DNA from: Streptomyces hayashii
GTDB taxonomy: Bacteria > Actinomycetota > Actinomycetes > Streptomycetales > Streptomycetaceae
Reading direction: 5' to 3'
DNA length: 41,951 nt
Assembly: GCF_024539815.1 (NCBI RefSeq)
Contig: NZ_JAHHIU010000125.1
Span: 1-41,951, forward strand
This document shows, one piece after another, positions 6,968 to 15,954 of this stretch. Numbering within the stretch: position 1 is the stretch's first letter; each line of letters begins with the position of its first letter. A program made the position numbers and the translations under genes. The notes beneath the pieces were generated by a model. The model saw only the letters and a list, made by a program, of their open reading frames with translations. It ran no database searches and was not told where the DNA came from.

Positions 6968-8296
6968 GTGGACGGTCATCGCGCACAACTGGCGGCGCTC
7001 GCACGCCCGGTGTACTTCTCGCTCCTGGCCTCCGTGGCCGCCGGGATCGTCAACACCTTCTGGGTGTCCCGGCTGGGCGGGCCCGCGGTGGCCGCCGTCG
7101 CGGTCGCCACCAACGCCGAGAACGTGCTGCTGGGCGTGGCGCTGGTGTTCGCGTCGGGGACCACCGTGCTGGTCGCCCATGCCCGGGGCGCGCGGGATCC
7201 CGGCGCGATGCGCGCGGCGGTGCGGGGCGGCCTGGCGCTGTGCGCGGTGCTCACGCCGGTGATCGCGGCCGGCGGCTTCCTGCTGCGCGAACCGCTGGCC
7301 CGCCTGGTGCTCGGCGGGCACGGCGGCCCGGCCCTGCCCCTCGCCGTCTCGTACTTCGCGATCTCGATGCCGGGCGTCGCCGTGTTCTTCGCCCAGCAGC
7401 TCGTCGACGGCGTGCTCAAGGGCACGGGCGACACGCGGACGCCGATGCGTCTGGCCCTGCTCGCGAACGGTCTGATCCTGGTCGGCGACCCGCTGTTCAT
7501 CCACCTCCACGGCGTCCCCGGCGCCGCCGTCTGCACGGTGCTGTGCCGGGGCGTGGCCCTCGTGGCCGGGCTGTCGGCCCTGCGCCGGAACCCCGCGCTG
7601 CGCACGGCCGCCCGGGCGGCGCCCACGCTCACCACCCGGGCGTCCCTGCGGCGCACGCTGGCGACCGGGCTGCCCATGTCCGCCGACTTCACCCTGCGTC
7701 AGGGCGGGGCGCTCGCCCTGGTCGCCGTGGTGGCACGGCTCGGGGTGACGGCGGTCGCCGCGTACGCGATCGCCTACAAGGTCATGTACGTGGCGACCAT
7801 GGCCTTCTACGCCGTCCGTCAGGCCGCCGCCATCCACACCGCGCACACCCGGGGCGAGGGCCGGGAGGAGCGCCGGGCGATCGGGCGGCAGGCCGTGCTC
7901 GTCTCCGGGGCCGTCGGCCTGGCGGCCGCCCTGGTGCTGTGCGCCGCAGCCCCCTGGATCATGACCGCCTTCGGCGCCGGGCCCGCCGTGGCTCGCGAGG
8001 GCACGCTGTTCCTGCGCTGCGTCGGACCGTATCTGCTGCTCATGGCCGGGTTCATCGCCGTGGGCGGCGTCTTCGAGGGGAGCGGGGGAGCGCCGGCGCT
8101 GCTGCGGGTGACCCTGCTGGGCACGGCCGTCCAGCTGCCGCTGGCGTACGCGCTGTCGGGGCTGGGGCTGCCGGGGATCTGTCTGGCGATGGCCCTCTCC
8201 ATGGGCGTGCAGAGCCTGGCGGCGGGGGCGGCCCTGCGCCGGGCGTGGCCCCGGGGCCGGAAAGCGGTCTCCGGTGCGCCGGTGCGGGCCGTTTGA
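6968..8296 (+). CDS. MATE/DinF-family multidrug exporter
   Basis: The 442-residue protein consists of about twelve hydrophobic helices in two similar halves, each beginning with the MATE pattern (LARPVYFSLLASVAAGIVNTFW, helix 1, and LRRTLATGLPMSADFTLRQGG, helix 7; each quoted only by its ends LARPV..NTFW and LRRTL..LRQGG). MATE proteins export cationic drugs or toxins by Na+ or H+ antiport. It starts at a GTG seven bases after a G-rich Shine-Dalgarno (CCGGGGGGA). It is divergent from padR across the 43-bp palindrome and followed within about 50 bp by the PimB-like gene, which appears to have its own promoter. Its substrate cannot be told from sequence. The padR/exporter pair looks like a cassette placed in an otherwise conserved gene order. 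Confidence 0.9.
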   Translation: MDGHRAQLAALARPVYFSLLASVAAGIVNTFWVSRLGGPAVAAVAVATNAENVLLGVALVFASGTTVLVAHARGARDPGAMRAAVRGGLALCAVLTPVIAAGGFLLREPLARLVLGGHGGPALPLAVSYFAISMPGVAVFFAQQLVDGVLKGTGDTRTPMRLALLANGLILVGDPLFIHLHGVPGAAVCTVLCRGVALVAGLSALRRNPALRTAARAAPTLTTRASLRRTLATGLPMSADFTLRQGGALALVAVVARLGVTAVAAYAIAYKVMYVATMAFYAVRQAAAIHTAHTRGEGREERRAIGRQAVLVSGAVGLAAALVLCAAAPWIMTAFGAGPAVAREGTLFLRCVGPYLLLMAGFIAVGGVFEGSGGAPALLRVTLLGTAVQLPLAYALSGLGLPGICLAMALSMGVQSLAAGAALRRAWPRGRKAVSGAPVRAV

Positions 8297-8336
8297 GCGG
8301 GCGGAGTGGCGGGATCGCCGCGCGCAACCGGTGGAA

Positions 8337-8342
8337 TAAGGT
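8337..8342 (+). promoter_or_regulatory. -10 box TAAGGT of a probable leaderless pimB transcript
   Basis: TAAGGT ends eight bases before the ATG at 8351, and no Shine-Dalgarno sequence lies between them. This is the usual layout of leaderless Streptomyces mRNAs. Confidence 0.5.
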
Positions 8343-8350
8343 CGTTCGCG

Positions 8351-9493
8351 ATGCATAAGACCCTCATCGTGACGAACGACTTCCCGCCACGTCCCGGCGG
8401 GATCCAGGCGTTCCTGCACAACATGGCGCTCCGGCTGGACCCCGACCGGGTCGTCGTCTACGCGTCCACCTGGAAGCGCTCCCGTGAGGGCGTCGCGACG
8501 ACCGCCGCCTTCGACGCGGAGCAGCCCTTCACCGTCGTCCGGGACTCCACGACGATGCTGCTGCCGACGCCCGCGGCGACCCGCCGGGCGACCGCTCTGC
8601 TGCGCGAGCACGGGTGCGCGTCGGTGTGGTTCGGGGCGGCGGCGCCGCTCGGGCTGATGGCGCCGGCGCTGCGCAGGGCGGGCGCGCAGCGGCTGGTGGC
8701 CACCACGCACGGGCACGAGGCCGGGTGGGCGCAGCTGCCCGCCGCCCGGCAGCTGCTCGGACGGATCGGCGAGAGCACGGACACGATCACCTACCTGGGC
8801 GAGTACACCCGCTCGCGGATCGCGACGACGCTGAGCGCCGAGGCCGCGGCCCGGATGGTGCAGTTGCCGCCGGGCGTCGACGAGAAGACCTTCCATCCGG
8901 GCTCGGGCGGCGACGAGGTGCGGGCGCGGCTCGGGCTGACCGACCGGCCGGTGGTCGTGTGCGTCTCGCGGCTGGTCCCGCGCAAGGGACAGGACACGCT
9001 GATCCTGGCCATGCCCCGGATCCTGGCGGCCGAGCCGGACGCCGTGCTGCTGATCGTCGGGGGCGGGCCGTACGAGAAGGAGTTGCGCAGGCTCGCGCGC
9101 GAGAGCGGGGTGGCGGCCTCCGTGCGCTTCACGGGGGCGGTGCCCTGGGCGGAGCTGCCCGCCCACTACGGCGCCGGCGACGTCTTCGCGATGCCGTGCC
9201 GGACGCGGCGGGGCGGACTCGACGTCGAGGGGCTCGGGATCGTCTATCTGGAGGCGTCGGCGACCGGACTGCCCGTGGTCTCCGGGGACTCCGGCGGGGC
9301 GCCCGACGCCGTGCTGGACGGCGAGACGGGGTGGGTCGTGCGGGGCGGCTCGCCGACGGCCGCCGCCGAGCGGATCGTGGCCCTCCTCGGGGACGCCGGG
9401 CTGCGCCGCCGGATGGGGGAGCGGGGCCGGCGGTGGGTCGAGGAGAAGTGGCGCTGGGACCTGCTCGCGGAGCGGTTGAAAACCTTGCTCTAG
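8351..9493 (+). CDS. pimB: GT4 glycosyltransferase, PimB-like phosphatidylinositol mannosyltransferase
   Basis: The 380-residue protein begins MHKTLIVTNDFPPRPGGIQ, the N-terminal glycine-rich loop of GT-B enzymes of family GT4. It has HGHEAGW and YTRSRI in the acceptor domain, CVSRLVPRKGQD and GGGPYEKEL at the start of the nucleotide-sugar domain, and LDVEGLGIVYLEASATGLPVV as the E-x7-E type donor site. The pattern matches PimB of Corynebacterium and Mycobacterium (Rv2188c), which adds the second mannose of phosphatidylinositol mannosides from GDP-mannose on the cytoplasmic membrane face. The ATG at 8351 is chosen because of the conserved start and the TAAGGT box before it. The adjacent FadD and acyltransferase homologues are found near pimB in mycobacteria too. 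The exact acceptor here is inferred. Confidence 0.85.
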   Translation: MHKTLIVTNDFPPRPGGIQAFLHNMALRLDPDRVVVYASTWKRSREGVATTAAFDAEQPFTVVRDSTTMLLPTPAATRRATALLREHGCASVWFGAAAPLGLMAPALRRAGAQRLVATTHGHEAGWAQLPAARQLLGRIGESTDTITYLGEYTRSRIATTLSAEAAARMVQLPPGVDEKTFHPGSGGDEVRARLGLTDRPVVVCVSRLVPRKGQDTLILAMPRILAAEPDAVLLIVGGGPYEKELRRLARESGVAASVRFTGAVPWAELPAHYGAGDVFAMPCRTRRGGLDVEGLGIVYLEASATGLPVVSGDSGGAPDAVLDGETGWVVRGGSPTAAAERIVALLGDAGLRRRMGERGRRWVEEKWRWDLLAERLKTLL

Positions 9494-9546
9494 ACTTTTC
9501 CCCTTTTGCTCTAGGCGGAGGGCGAAAATCCGCTGATGCTGCGCAC

Positions 9547-11184
9547 ATGACAGCCAAACTGATGCAGCGTCAGCTGACGAGACGTCACATTCTTGGTATG
9601 GCCGCCCTCCAGACGGCGGCCGCCCTCGGCTTCACCCGCGTGGGTCTGCAGTCGGCCCGGGCGGCCGAGCCCGCCGCGGTCGAGTCCGCCCCCGCGATCG
9701 TGGTCGGCTCCGGCTACGGCGCCGCCGTCGCCGCCCTGCGCCTCGGCCAGGCCGGCGTCCGCACCCTCGTCCTGGAGATGGGCCGGCTGTGGAACACGGC
9801 CGGCTCCGACGGAAAGGTGTTCTGCAACACCGCCGATCCCGACCAGCGCTCCATGTGGTTCCGCACCCGCACCGAGGCCCCACTGGCCACGTTCCTGTGG
9901 CTGGACCTCGTCAACAAGGACATCAGCCGCTACCCGGGCGTCCTGGACCGCGTGCACTTCGACGCCATGTCCGTCTTCGTGGGCCGGGGGGTCGGCGGCG
10001 GCTCCCTGGTCAACGGCTCGATGGCGGTCACCCCGCTCCAGTCGTACTTCGCCGAGCAGTTCCCCACCGTCGACGCGGCGGAGATGTACGCCACGTACTA
10101 CCCGCGCGCCCGCGCCATGCTCGGCGTCAACAGCGTCGACCCCGCCTGGTTCGAGTCGACCGAGTGGTACCGGTTCACCCGTGTCTCCCGCAAGCACGCG
10201 CAGAACACCGGCCTGAGGACCACCTTCGTGCCGAGCGTCTACGACTTCGACTACATGCAGCGCGAGGCGGCCGGCACCGCCGTCAGGTCGGCTCTGGGGC
10301 AGGAGGTCATCTACGGCAACAACCACGGCAAGAAGAGCCTCGACAAGACGTATCTGGCGGCGGCGCTCGGCACCGGCCACGTCACGATCCACACCATGGA
10401 GAAGGTGCGCGGCATCACCCGGGCCGCCGACGGCACGTACGTCCTGACCGCCGACCGCATCGACGACACGGGCCAGGTCGTCGAGACCAAGCAGTACGGC
10501 TGCACCTACCTGTTCCTCGGCGGCGGCAGCCTCGGGACCAGCGAACTCCTCGTCCGGGCCCGCGAGACCGGCACGCTGCCCGCGCTGAACGCCAGTGTGG
10601 GGGCGGGCTGGGGGACCAACGGCAACGTGATGCTGGGACGGGCCAACCACCTGTGGGACACCGTCGGCGCCAACCAGTCCACCATGCCGGTCATGGGCAT
10701 CGACGACTGGGCCAACACCGCCAACCCCGTCTTCGCGGAGATCGCGCCGCTGCCCACCGGCCTGGAGCACTGGGTCAGCCTCTATCTGGCGATCACCAAG
10801 AACCCGCAGCGCGCCGCGTTCACCTACGACGCCGCCTCGGGCGGGGTGAAGCTCGGCTGGAGCGCCGCGCAGAGCGCCGTCTCGGTGAGCATGGCGAAGA
10901 AACTGTTCGACCGCATCAACGCGGCGAACGCCACCATCTACCGCTACGACCTGTTCGGCTCCGGCAACAAGGTCTTCGCCGACGACTTCACCTACCACCC
11001 GCTGGGCGGCTGCGTGCTGGGAAAGGCCACCGACGACTACGGCCGGGTGAAGGGCTACTCGAAGCTGTACGTCACCGACGGCTCGCTGGTGCCCGGCAAC
11101 ATCGGGGTGAACCCGTTCGTCACCATCACCGCGCTCGCCGAACGCACCATGGCGCGGGTCCTCGCGGAGGACCTCGCGCCATGA
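9547..11184 (+). CDS. choA: Cholesterol oxidase (GMC-type, secreted)
   Basis: The 545-residue precursor has an N-terminal RRHILGMAA twin-arginine-like signal ending near ARAAEP (about residue 41). The FAD-binding GSGYGAAVAALRLG follows, then GRGVGGGSLVNG. Catalytic residues of Streptomyces cholesterol oxidase are all present: Glu398 in FAEIAP, His484 in YHPLGG and Asn522 in GVNPF. Each is exactly 37 positions after the mature-enzyme numbers 361, 447 and 485. The enzyme oxidises the 3-beta-hydroxyl of sterols and isomerises the product to cholest-4-en-3-one, releasing hydrogen peroxide. The ATG at 9547 is preferred; ATG 9562 would also keep the signal. The gene is convergent with the acyl-CoA ligase, with only 28 bp between their stops and no clear terminator. 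Confidence 0.92.
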   Translation: MTAKLMQRQLTRRHILGMAALQTAAALGFTRVGLQSARAAEPAAVESAPAIVVGSGYGAAVAALRLGQAGVRTLVLEMGRLWNTAGSDGKVFCNTADPDQRSMWFRTRTEAPLATFLWLDLVNKDISRYPGVLDRVHFDAMSVFVGRGVGGGSLVNGSMAVTPLQSYFAEQFPTVDAAEMYATYYPRARAMLGVNSVDPAWFESTEWYRFTRVSRKHAQNTGLRTTFVPSVYDFDYMQREAAGTAVRSALGQEVIYGNNHGKKSLDKTYLAAALGTGHVTIHTMEKVRGITRAADGTYVLTADRIDDTGQVVETKQYGCTYLFLGGGSLGTSELLVRARETGTLPALNASVGAGWGTNGNVMLGRANHLWDTVGANQSTMPVMGIDDWANTANPVFAEIAPLPTGLEHWVSLYLAITKNPQRAAFTYDAASGGVKLGWSAAQSAVSVSMAKKLFDRINAANATIYRYDLFGSGNKVFADDFTYHPLGGCVLGKATDDYGRVKGYSKLYVTDGSLVPGNIGVNPFVTITALAERTMARVLAEDLAP

Positions 11185-11212
11185 CGTGCCGTCAGCAGCC
11201 CCTCAGAGGCCG

Positions 11213-13009
11213 CTACTTGGCGTAGATCGCCTCGATCTCGCCCGCGTAGTCCTTCGCCACCACATTGCGCTTGAGCTTCAGCGACGGCGTGAGGTGGCCC
11301 GAGTCCTCCGTGAACTGGGAGGAGAGAATGCGGAACTTCCGCACCGATTCCGCCTTCGAGACCGCGGCGTTGCCGTCGTCGATCGCCGACTGGATGGCGG
11401 CCTGCAGGTCGGCGTCCTCGCGCAGCGACGCCGCGGTCGAACCCGCCGGCTTGCCGTGGTCGGAGGCCCAACGGCCGAGGAACTCCTCGTCGATGGTGAC
11501 CAGCGCGCCCACGAACGGCCGCCCGTCGCCCACCACCATGCACTCCGCGACCAGCGCGTGCGCGCGGATGCGGTCCTCGATCACGGCCGGGGCGACGTTT
11601 TTGCCGCCCGCGGTGACGATGATCTCCTTCTTGCGGCCGGTGATCCTGAGATAACCGTCCTCGTCGAGGGTGCCGATGTCGCCGGTGTGGAACCAGCCGT
11701 CGGCCAGCGCCTCGGCGGTCGCGCCCGGGTTGTTCCAGTACCCCGTGAACAGGTGCTCGCCGTGCAGCAGCACTTCGCCGTCGTCCGCGATCCGCACCAC
11801 CGAGCCCGGCAGCGGCTGACCGACCGTGCCGATCTTCTGACGGTCCCACGGGTTGAAGGCGGTCGCGGCGCAGGACTCCGTCAGGCCGTAGCCCTCCAGC
11901 ACGGTGAAGCCGATGCCGCGGAAGAAGTGGCCGAGGCGCTCGCCCAGCGGGGCGCCGCCGGAGATCGCGTACTCCCCCTTGCCGCCGAGCACCGCGCGCA
12001 GCTTGCTGTAGACCAGCCGGTCGAACACCTTGTGCTTGATCTTCAGCTTCAGCGGCGGGCCGCCCGGCAGCTCCAGCGCCTTGCTGTACGCGATCGCGGT
12101 GTCCGCCGCCTTGTCGAAGATCGCGCCCTTGCCGTCCGCCTGCGCCTTGGCGCGCGCCGAGTTGTAGACCTTCTCGAAGACCCGCGGCACGCCCAGGATC
12201 AGCGTCGGACGGAAGGACGCCAGCTCGTCGGTGAGGTTCTTGATGTCCGGGACCGTGCCGAGCTTGATCGGCGCCATCATCGGGGCGATCTGCACCAGCC
12301 GGCCGAAGACGTGCGCGAGGGGCAGGAACAGCAGGACGCTGCACTCGCCCGTGCGGAACAGCGGCCGCAGCCGCTCCACGACGTTCCCGCACTCGGCGAA
12401 GAAGCTGCGGTGGGTGAGCACACAGCCCTTGGGGCGGCCGGTCGTGCCCGAGGTGTACACGATGGTCGCCGGGTCGTCCGCCCTGGCCTGCGAGCTGCGC
12501 TCCTCGACGACCGCGTCGGAGACGTCCCTGCCGAGCCGCCCGAGCTCCTCGACGCCCCCCGCCTCGATCTGCCAGACGTGCTTGAGCGCGGGCAGCGACT
12601 CGCGCACCGACTCCACGGCCGCCGCATGGGCGTCCAGCTCGACGACGACGGCCGTCGCGCCGGAGTCCGAGAGGATCCACTGCACCTGCTCCGCGGAGCT
12701 GGTCTCGTAGACGGGCACGGTGACCGCGCCCGCGCACCAGATCGCGAAGTCGAGCAGCGTCCACTCGTACCGGGTGCGCGACATCAGGCCCACCCGGTCG
12801 CCGGGCTGGACGCCGGAGGCGATGAGGCCCTTGGCGGCCGCGTGCACCTCGGCGAGGAACGCCGTGGCCGTCACGTCCTGCCAGACGCCGCCCACCTTGC
12901 GGGCGATGACGGCGACGTCGGGATGCTGCGCGGCGTTTCTGCGGACGATGTCGGTCAGATTGCCGTCCGCAGGGACCTCGTACAAAGCCGGAAGGCTGAA
13001 CTCGCGCAA
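11213..13009 (-). CDS. fadD: Long-chain fatty-acid CoA ligase (FadD15/FAA1-like)
   Basis: The 598-residue protein is an ANL-superfamily adenylating enzyme. It has the P-loop-like YTSGTTGRPKG (about residues 185-195), the A5 motif GYGLTES, the A7 motif GWFHTGDIG and the A8/A10 region GRKKEIIVTAGGKNVAP and PSLKLKRNVV, so both half-reactions (acyl-AMP formation and thioesterification to CoA) should work. Length and insertions match the FAA1/FadD15 group. The start is a TTG eight bases after GAGGAG; no in-frame ATG or GTG lies upstream within reach. It is convergent with cholesterol oxidase and separated by a 322-bp region from the metallophosphoesterase. Neighbouring pimB and acyltransferase genes suggest a role in membrane lipid supply, but a catabolic role is also possible. 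Confidence 0.93.
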   Translation of the reverse strand: MREFSLPALYEVPADGNLTDIVRRNAAQHPDVAVIARKVGGVWQDVTATAFLAEVHAAAKGLIASGVQPGDRVGLMSRTRYEWTLLDFAIWCAGAVTVPVYETSSAEQVQWILSDSGATAVVVELDAHAAAVESVRESLPALKHVWQIEAGGVEELGRLGRDVSDAVVEERSSQARADDPATIVYTSGTTGRPKGCVLTHRSFFAECGNVVERLRPLFRTGECSVLLFLPLAHVFGRLVQIAPMMAPIKLGTVPDIKNLTDELASFRPTLILGVPRVFEKVYNSARAKAQADGKGAIFDKAADTAIAYSKALELPGGPPLKLKIKHKVFDRLVYSKLRAVLGGKGEYAISGGAPLGERLGHFFRGIGFTVLEGYGLTESCAATAFNPWDRQKIGTVGQPLPGSVVRIADDGEVLLHGEHLFTGYWNNPGATAEALADGWFHTGDIGTLDEDGYLRITGRKKEIIVTAGGKNVAPAVIEDRIRAHALVAECMVVGDGRPFVGALVTIDEEFLGRWASDHGKPAGSTAASLREDADLQAAIQSAIDDGNAAVSKAESVRKFRILSSQFTEDSGHLTPSLKLKRNVVAKDYAGEIEAIYAK

Positions 13010-13331
13010 GACTGCTGCTCCTCATAGGGCGCCGGCGCCACGACGTTGTGCGATGCGACGGTGCGGTCCATGGCTCGGGCTGCGCTCAGGATCTCGGCGA
13101 ACCCCGTGGATCCGCTGAATCCCGGTGGTTGAAATCCTGAGCACGACTGGACTGCCCGGACGTTACCCGCCGGTATGGCCTCTTCGACAGGGGGGTCCGC
13201 GAGATGTTCGCTGCGTCACACAGATTGGTGTCTTCCGGCCGAGACTAGTCCACCACTTTACTGACTGGCCAGTAACCGCTATCCCGGCCGCGACTGTTCA
13301 CGTATGCCGCACACCCCTACCCTTGATCGAC
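13010..13331. other. 322-bp intergenic region with a candidate operator
   Basis: No coding signal is visible. The region holds the GAGGAG site of fadD at its left end, an inverted repeat at 13258-13275 (separate entry), and at its right end the TACCCT box (13318-13323) that would serve the metallophosphoesterase. Promoters on both strands are expected here because the flanking genes are divergent. Confidence 0.6.
13258..13275. promoter_or_regulatory. Candidate operator TTACTGACTGGCCAGTAA
   Basis: Outer arms TTACTG and CAGTAA are exact inverted repeats, and an overlapping perfect palindrome ACTGGCCAGT covers 13264-13273. Size, symmetry and AT-rich ends resemble TetR-family operators, which often control fatty-acid activation genes. 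It lies about 250 bp from the fadD start and 57 bp before the metallophosphoesterase ATG. Confidence 0.45.
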
Positions 13332-14129
13332 ATGGCATCCACACCGTCCGGAAGTCCCAGGACACGCATTCACGTGGTCAGCGACGTGCACGGCAACGCG
13401 CGCGACCTGGCCCGGGCCGGAGACGGCGCCGACGCGCTGATCTGCCTGGGCGACCTGGTCCTGTTCCTGGACTACGCCGATCACTCCCGCGGCATCTTCC
13501 CCGACCTGTTCGGCGTGGAGAACGCCGACCGCCTCGTCGAGCTGCGCACCGCCCGCCGCTTCGAGGAGGCCCGTGAACTCGGGGCCCGGCTGTGGGGCGG
13601 CGTCGGCGGCGACCGGGCGGCGCTGATCGAGCAGGCGGTCCGCAAGCAGTACGGCGAGATGTTCCCGGCCTTCCCGACGCCCACCTACGCCACCTACGGC
13701 AACGTCGACATGCCCCAGCTGTGGCCCGAGTTCGCCGGACCCGGCACGACCGTCCTCGACGGGGAGCGGGCGGAGATCGGCGGCCGCGTCTTCGGCTTCG
13801 TGGGCGGCGGTCTGCGCACCCCGATGCGCACGCCGTACGAGATCAGCGACGAGGAGTACGCCGCCAAGATCGAGGCCGTCGGAGAGGTGGACGTGCTGTG
13901 CACCCACATCCCGCCGGAGGTGCCGGAACTGGTCTACGACACCGTGGCCCGCCGCTTCGAACGCGGCAGCCGCGCCCTGCTGGACGCGATCCGCCGCACC
14001 CGGCCCCGCTACTCCCTGTTCGGCCACGTCCACCAGCCGCTCGCCCCCCGGATGCGGATCGGGGCGACCGAGTGCGTCAACGTGGGGCACTTCGCGGGCA
14101 GTGGCAGGCCTTATGTCCTGGAGTGGTGA
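13332..14129 (+). CDS. Calcineurin-like metallophosphoesterase
   Basis: The 265-residue protein has the dinuclear-metal motifs of the family in order: D-x-H in VVSDVHGN near residue 18, GDLV, a GNVD variant of the GNHD motif in YGNVDMPQ, THIPPE and GHVHQPL near the C-terminus. It should hydrolyse a phosphoester in the cytoplasm; the substrate is unknown. No signal peptide is seen. The ATG lies eight bases after TACCCT and lacks a Shine-Dalgarno, so the mRNA is probably leaderless; longer in-frame extensions are rejected because they lie in non-coding sequence. The SRPBCC gene follows 80 bp downstream with its own ribosome-binding site. Confidence 0.88.
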   Translation: MASTPSGSPRTRIHVVSDVHGNARDLARAGDGADALICLGDLVLFLDYADHSRGIFPDLFGVENADRLVELRTARRFEEARELGARLWGGVGGDRAALIEQAVRKQYGEMFPAFPTPTYATYGNVDMPQLWPEFAGPGTTVLDGERAEIGGRVFGFVGGGLRTPMRTPYEISDEEYAAKIEAVGEVDVLCTHIPPEVPELVYDTVARRFERGSRALLDAIRRTRPRYSLFGHVHQPLAPRMRIGATECVNVGHFAGSGRPYVLEW

Positions 14130-14209
14130 AATCGCCCGACCGACCGCGCGGTAGCCTTCACGCTGCACACACGTACCCTTACGGGCCCGCATCCGGAGGA
14201 GCCACGGCG

Positions 14210-14653
14210 ATGGCGGAACACACCAGCTCGAACATCACGATCGAGGCGGCACCGGCCGACGTCATGGCGGTGATCGCCGACTTCGCCCGCTACCCGGACT
14301 GGACCGGAGAGGTGAAGCAGGCAGAGGTCCTCAAGGAGGACGCACAGGGCCGTGCCGAACAGGTACGCCTGGTCATGGACGCCGGCGCGATCAAGGACGA
14401 CCAGGTCCTCGGCTACACCTGGACCGGCGAGCACGAGGTGTCCTGGACGCTGGTGAAGTCCCAGATGCTGCGCCAGCTCGACGGTTCCTACCTCCTCAAG
14501 CCGGCCGGCGCGGGCGGCACCCAGGTCACCTACCGGCTGACCGTGGACGTCAAGATCCCCATGCTGGGCATGATCAAGCGCAAGGCCGAGAAGGTCATCA
14601 TCGACCGCGCGCTGGCGGGCCTGAAGAAGCGGGTGGAGTCGGGGGAGAAGTAG
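14210..14653 (+). CDS. SRPBCC (START-like) lipid-binding-fold protein
   Basis: The 147-residue protein begins at an ATG nine bases after GGAGGA. It starts with NITIEAAPADVMAVIADFARYPDWTGEV in pattern, the classical beginning of the polyketide cyclase/START-like fold (first strand, helix and YPDW loop). It ends in a long amphipathic C-terminal helix with several Lys/Arg residues. Such proteins bind hydrophobic ligands in a helix-grip cavity. The mycobacterial counterpart would be Rv2185c, also next to an ArsA-like ATPase gene (Rv2184c), as here. No ligand is known to me. Transcription may begin at the TACCCT box around 14175 with a short leader. Confidence 0.85.
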   Translation: MAEHTSSNITIEAAPADVMAVIADFARYPDWTGEVKQAEVLKEDAQGRAEQVRLVMDAGAIKDDQVLGYTWTGEHEVSWTLVKSQMLRQLDGSYLLKPAGAGGTQVTYRLTVDVKIPMLGMIKRKAEKVIIDRALAGLKKRVESGEK

Positions 14654-14706
14654 GCGGGGCCCGGGGCGCGACCTCCGGGGCGGCCCGACCGGTAGCGTTC
14701 CCCCTC

Positions 14707-15873
14707 ATGCGCACCCTCCTGATCACCGGCCCCGGCGGCAGCGGCCGTACGACAGTCGCGGCCGCCACGGCCCAGCGCGCGGCGGCGGAGGGCGCCCGCA
14801 CCCTCGTCCTCAGCGCCGACCGCACCGACACCCTCGGCGCGGCGCTCGGGGTGCGCACCGGACCGGCCCCCGTGAACGTCGCCCCCCGCCTCACCGCCTG
14901 GCGTCCCGACGCCGCCGCCGGCTTCCGCGACGACCTCGCGGGCTTCCAGGACCGGGCCGCCACCGTCCTCGACCTGCTCGGCGCCTCCCGGCTCGACCCG
15001 GAGGAGGTCACCCCCCTCCCGGGCGCCGAGGAGCTGACCCTGCTGCGCGCCCTGCGCGACGCGGCGCTCGCCGAGGCGCACGACCTGCTCGTCGTCGACC
15101 TCCCGCCCGCCCCGCAGGCCCTCGCCCTGCTGGCCCTCCCGGAGGAACTGCGCCGCTATCTGCGTCGCCTGCTCCCGCCGGAACGCCAGGCGGCCCGCGC
15201 CCTGCGCCCCATGCTCGGCCGGCTCGCCGGCGTGCCGATGCCCGCCGAGTGGCTCTACGAGACGACGGCCCGCTGGGACACGGAGCTGGCCGCCGTCGAG
15301 GCCGTCCTCGCCGACCGGGGGACCGCCGTACGGCTGGTCGCCGAGCCCGGACCGGCCGGCGCCGACGCGATCCGCGACGCCCGCCTCGGTCTGGCCCTGC
15401 GCGCCCTGCCCGTCGAGTCACTCGTCGCCAACCGGGTCCTGCCGGAGGACACCGCCGACGACGGCCGGCTCGGCCGGCTCGTCGCACAGCAGCGCAAGAC
15501 GCTGGAGGAGTGGGGCGGTACGGCCCGTCCCGTCGCCCACCTCGGCCACGACCCCCGCGGCGCCGACGACCTCGTCGCGCTCGCGGCCCCCACCGTCAAC
15601 CCGGCCGCCTCCCCGGTCGAGTGGCCCGTCGCCGACCGGCTCGCGCAGGACGGCGTGCTCGTCTGGCGCCTCCCGCTGCCCGGCGCGGTGCGCGACGAAC
15701 TCGACCTGGTCCGGCGCGGCGACGAACTCGTCGTCACCGCCGGGCCGTTCCGCCGCATCGTCGCGCTGCCCTCCGTGCTGCGCCGCTGCACCGTCGAGGG
15801 CGCGGCCCTGCGCGACGGCGAGCTGTGCGTGCGCTTCGCGCCGGATCCCGGTCTGTGGCCGCGGAGCCGGTGA
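14707..15873 (+). CDS. ArsA/GET3-like ATPase with altered P-loop
   Basis: The 388-residue protein starts MRTLLITGPGGSGRTT, aligned with the deviant Walker A motif GKGGVGKT of ArsA/MinD-type ATPases. Both lysines are replaced (Pro and Arg). A Walker-B-like LLVVDLPP follows near residues 126-133, and the C-terminal 100 residues form the beta-rich domain found at the end of ArsA relatives. ArsA homologues bind partners in an ATP-dependent dimer; the lost lysines suggest weak or no hydrolysis. It follows the SRPBCC gene, an order I also know from mycobacteria. TAGCGT ends eight bases before the ATG, with no Shine-Dalgarno, so it is probably leaderless. Function is unknown; arsenite transport is unlikely because no ArsB or metal-binding Cys pattern is seen. 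Confidence 0.82.
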   Translation: MRTLLITGPGGSGRTTVAAATAQRAAAEGARTLVLSADRTDTLGAALGVRTGPAPVNVAPRLTAWRPDAAAGFRDDLAGFQDRAATVLDLLGASRLDPEEVTPLPGAEELTLLRALRDAALAEAHDLLVVDLPPAPQALALLALPEELRRYLRRLLPPERQAARALRPMLGRLAGVPMPAEWLYETTARWDTELAAVEAVLADRGTAVRLVAEPGPAGADAIRDARLGLALRALPVESLVANRVLPEDTADDGRLGRLVAQQRKTLEEWGGTARPVAHLGHDPRGADDLVALAAPTVNPAASPVEWPVADRLAQDGVLVWRLPLPGAVRDELDLVRRGDELVVTAGPFRRIVALPSVLRRCTVEGAALRDGELCVRFAPDPGLWPRSR

Positions 15874-15954
15874 ACGGCATACCGCCGTTCGGGTAACGTC
15901 GTAAGGACGAGCCGCGGTCAGGCCTCGTCAACCAGCAGTCGTCAGGAGTCCGCC

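Noticed and set aside
6860..9166. Very long reverse open frame across the exporter and pimB
   Set aside because: It is antisense to two well-recognised families and has only low-complexity Arg/Gln/Gly/His sequence.
14707..15873. Arsenic resistance operon
   Set aside because: The ArsA-like protein lacks the P-loop lysines, and no ArsB, ArsC, ArsD or ArsR gene is nearby.
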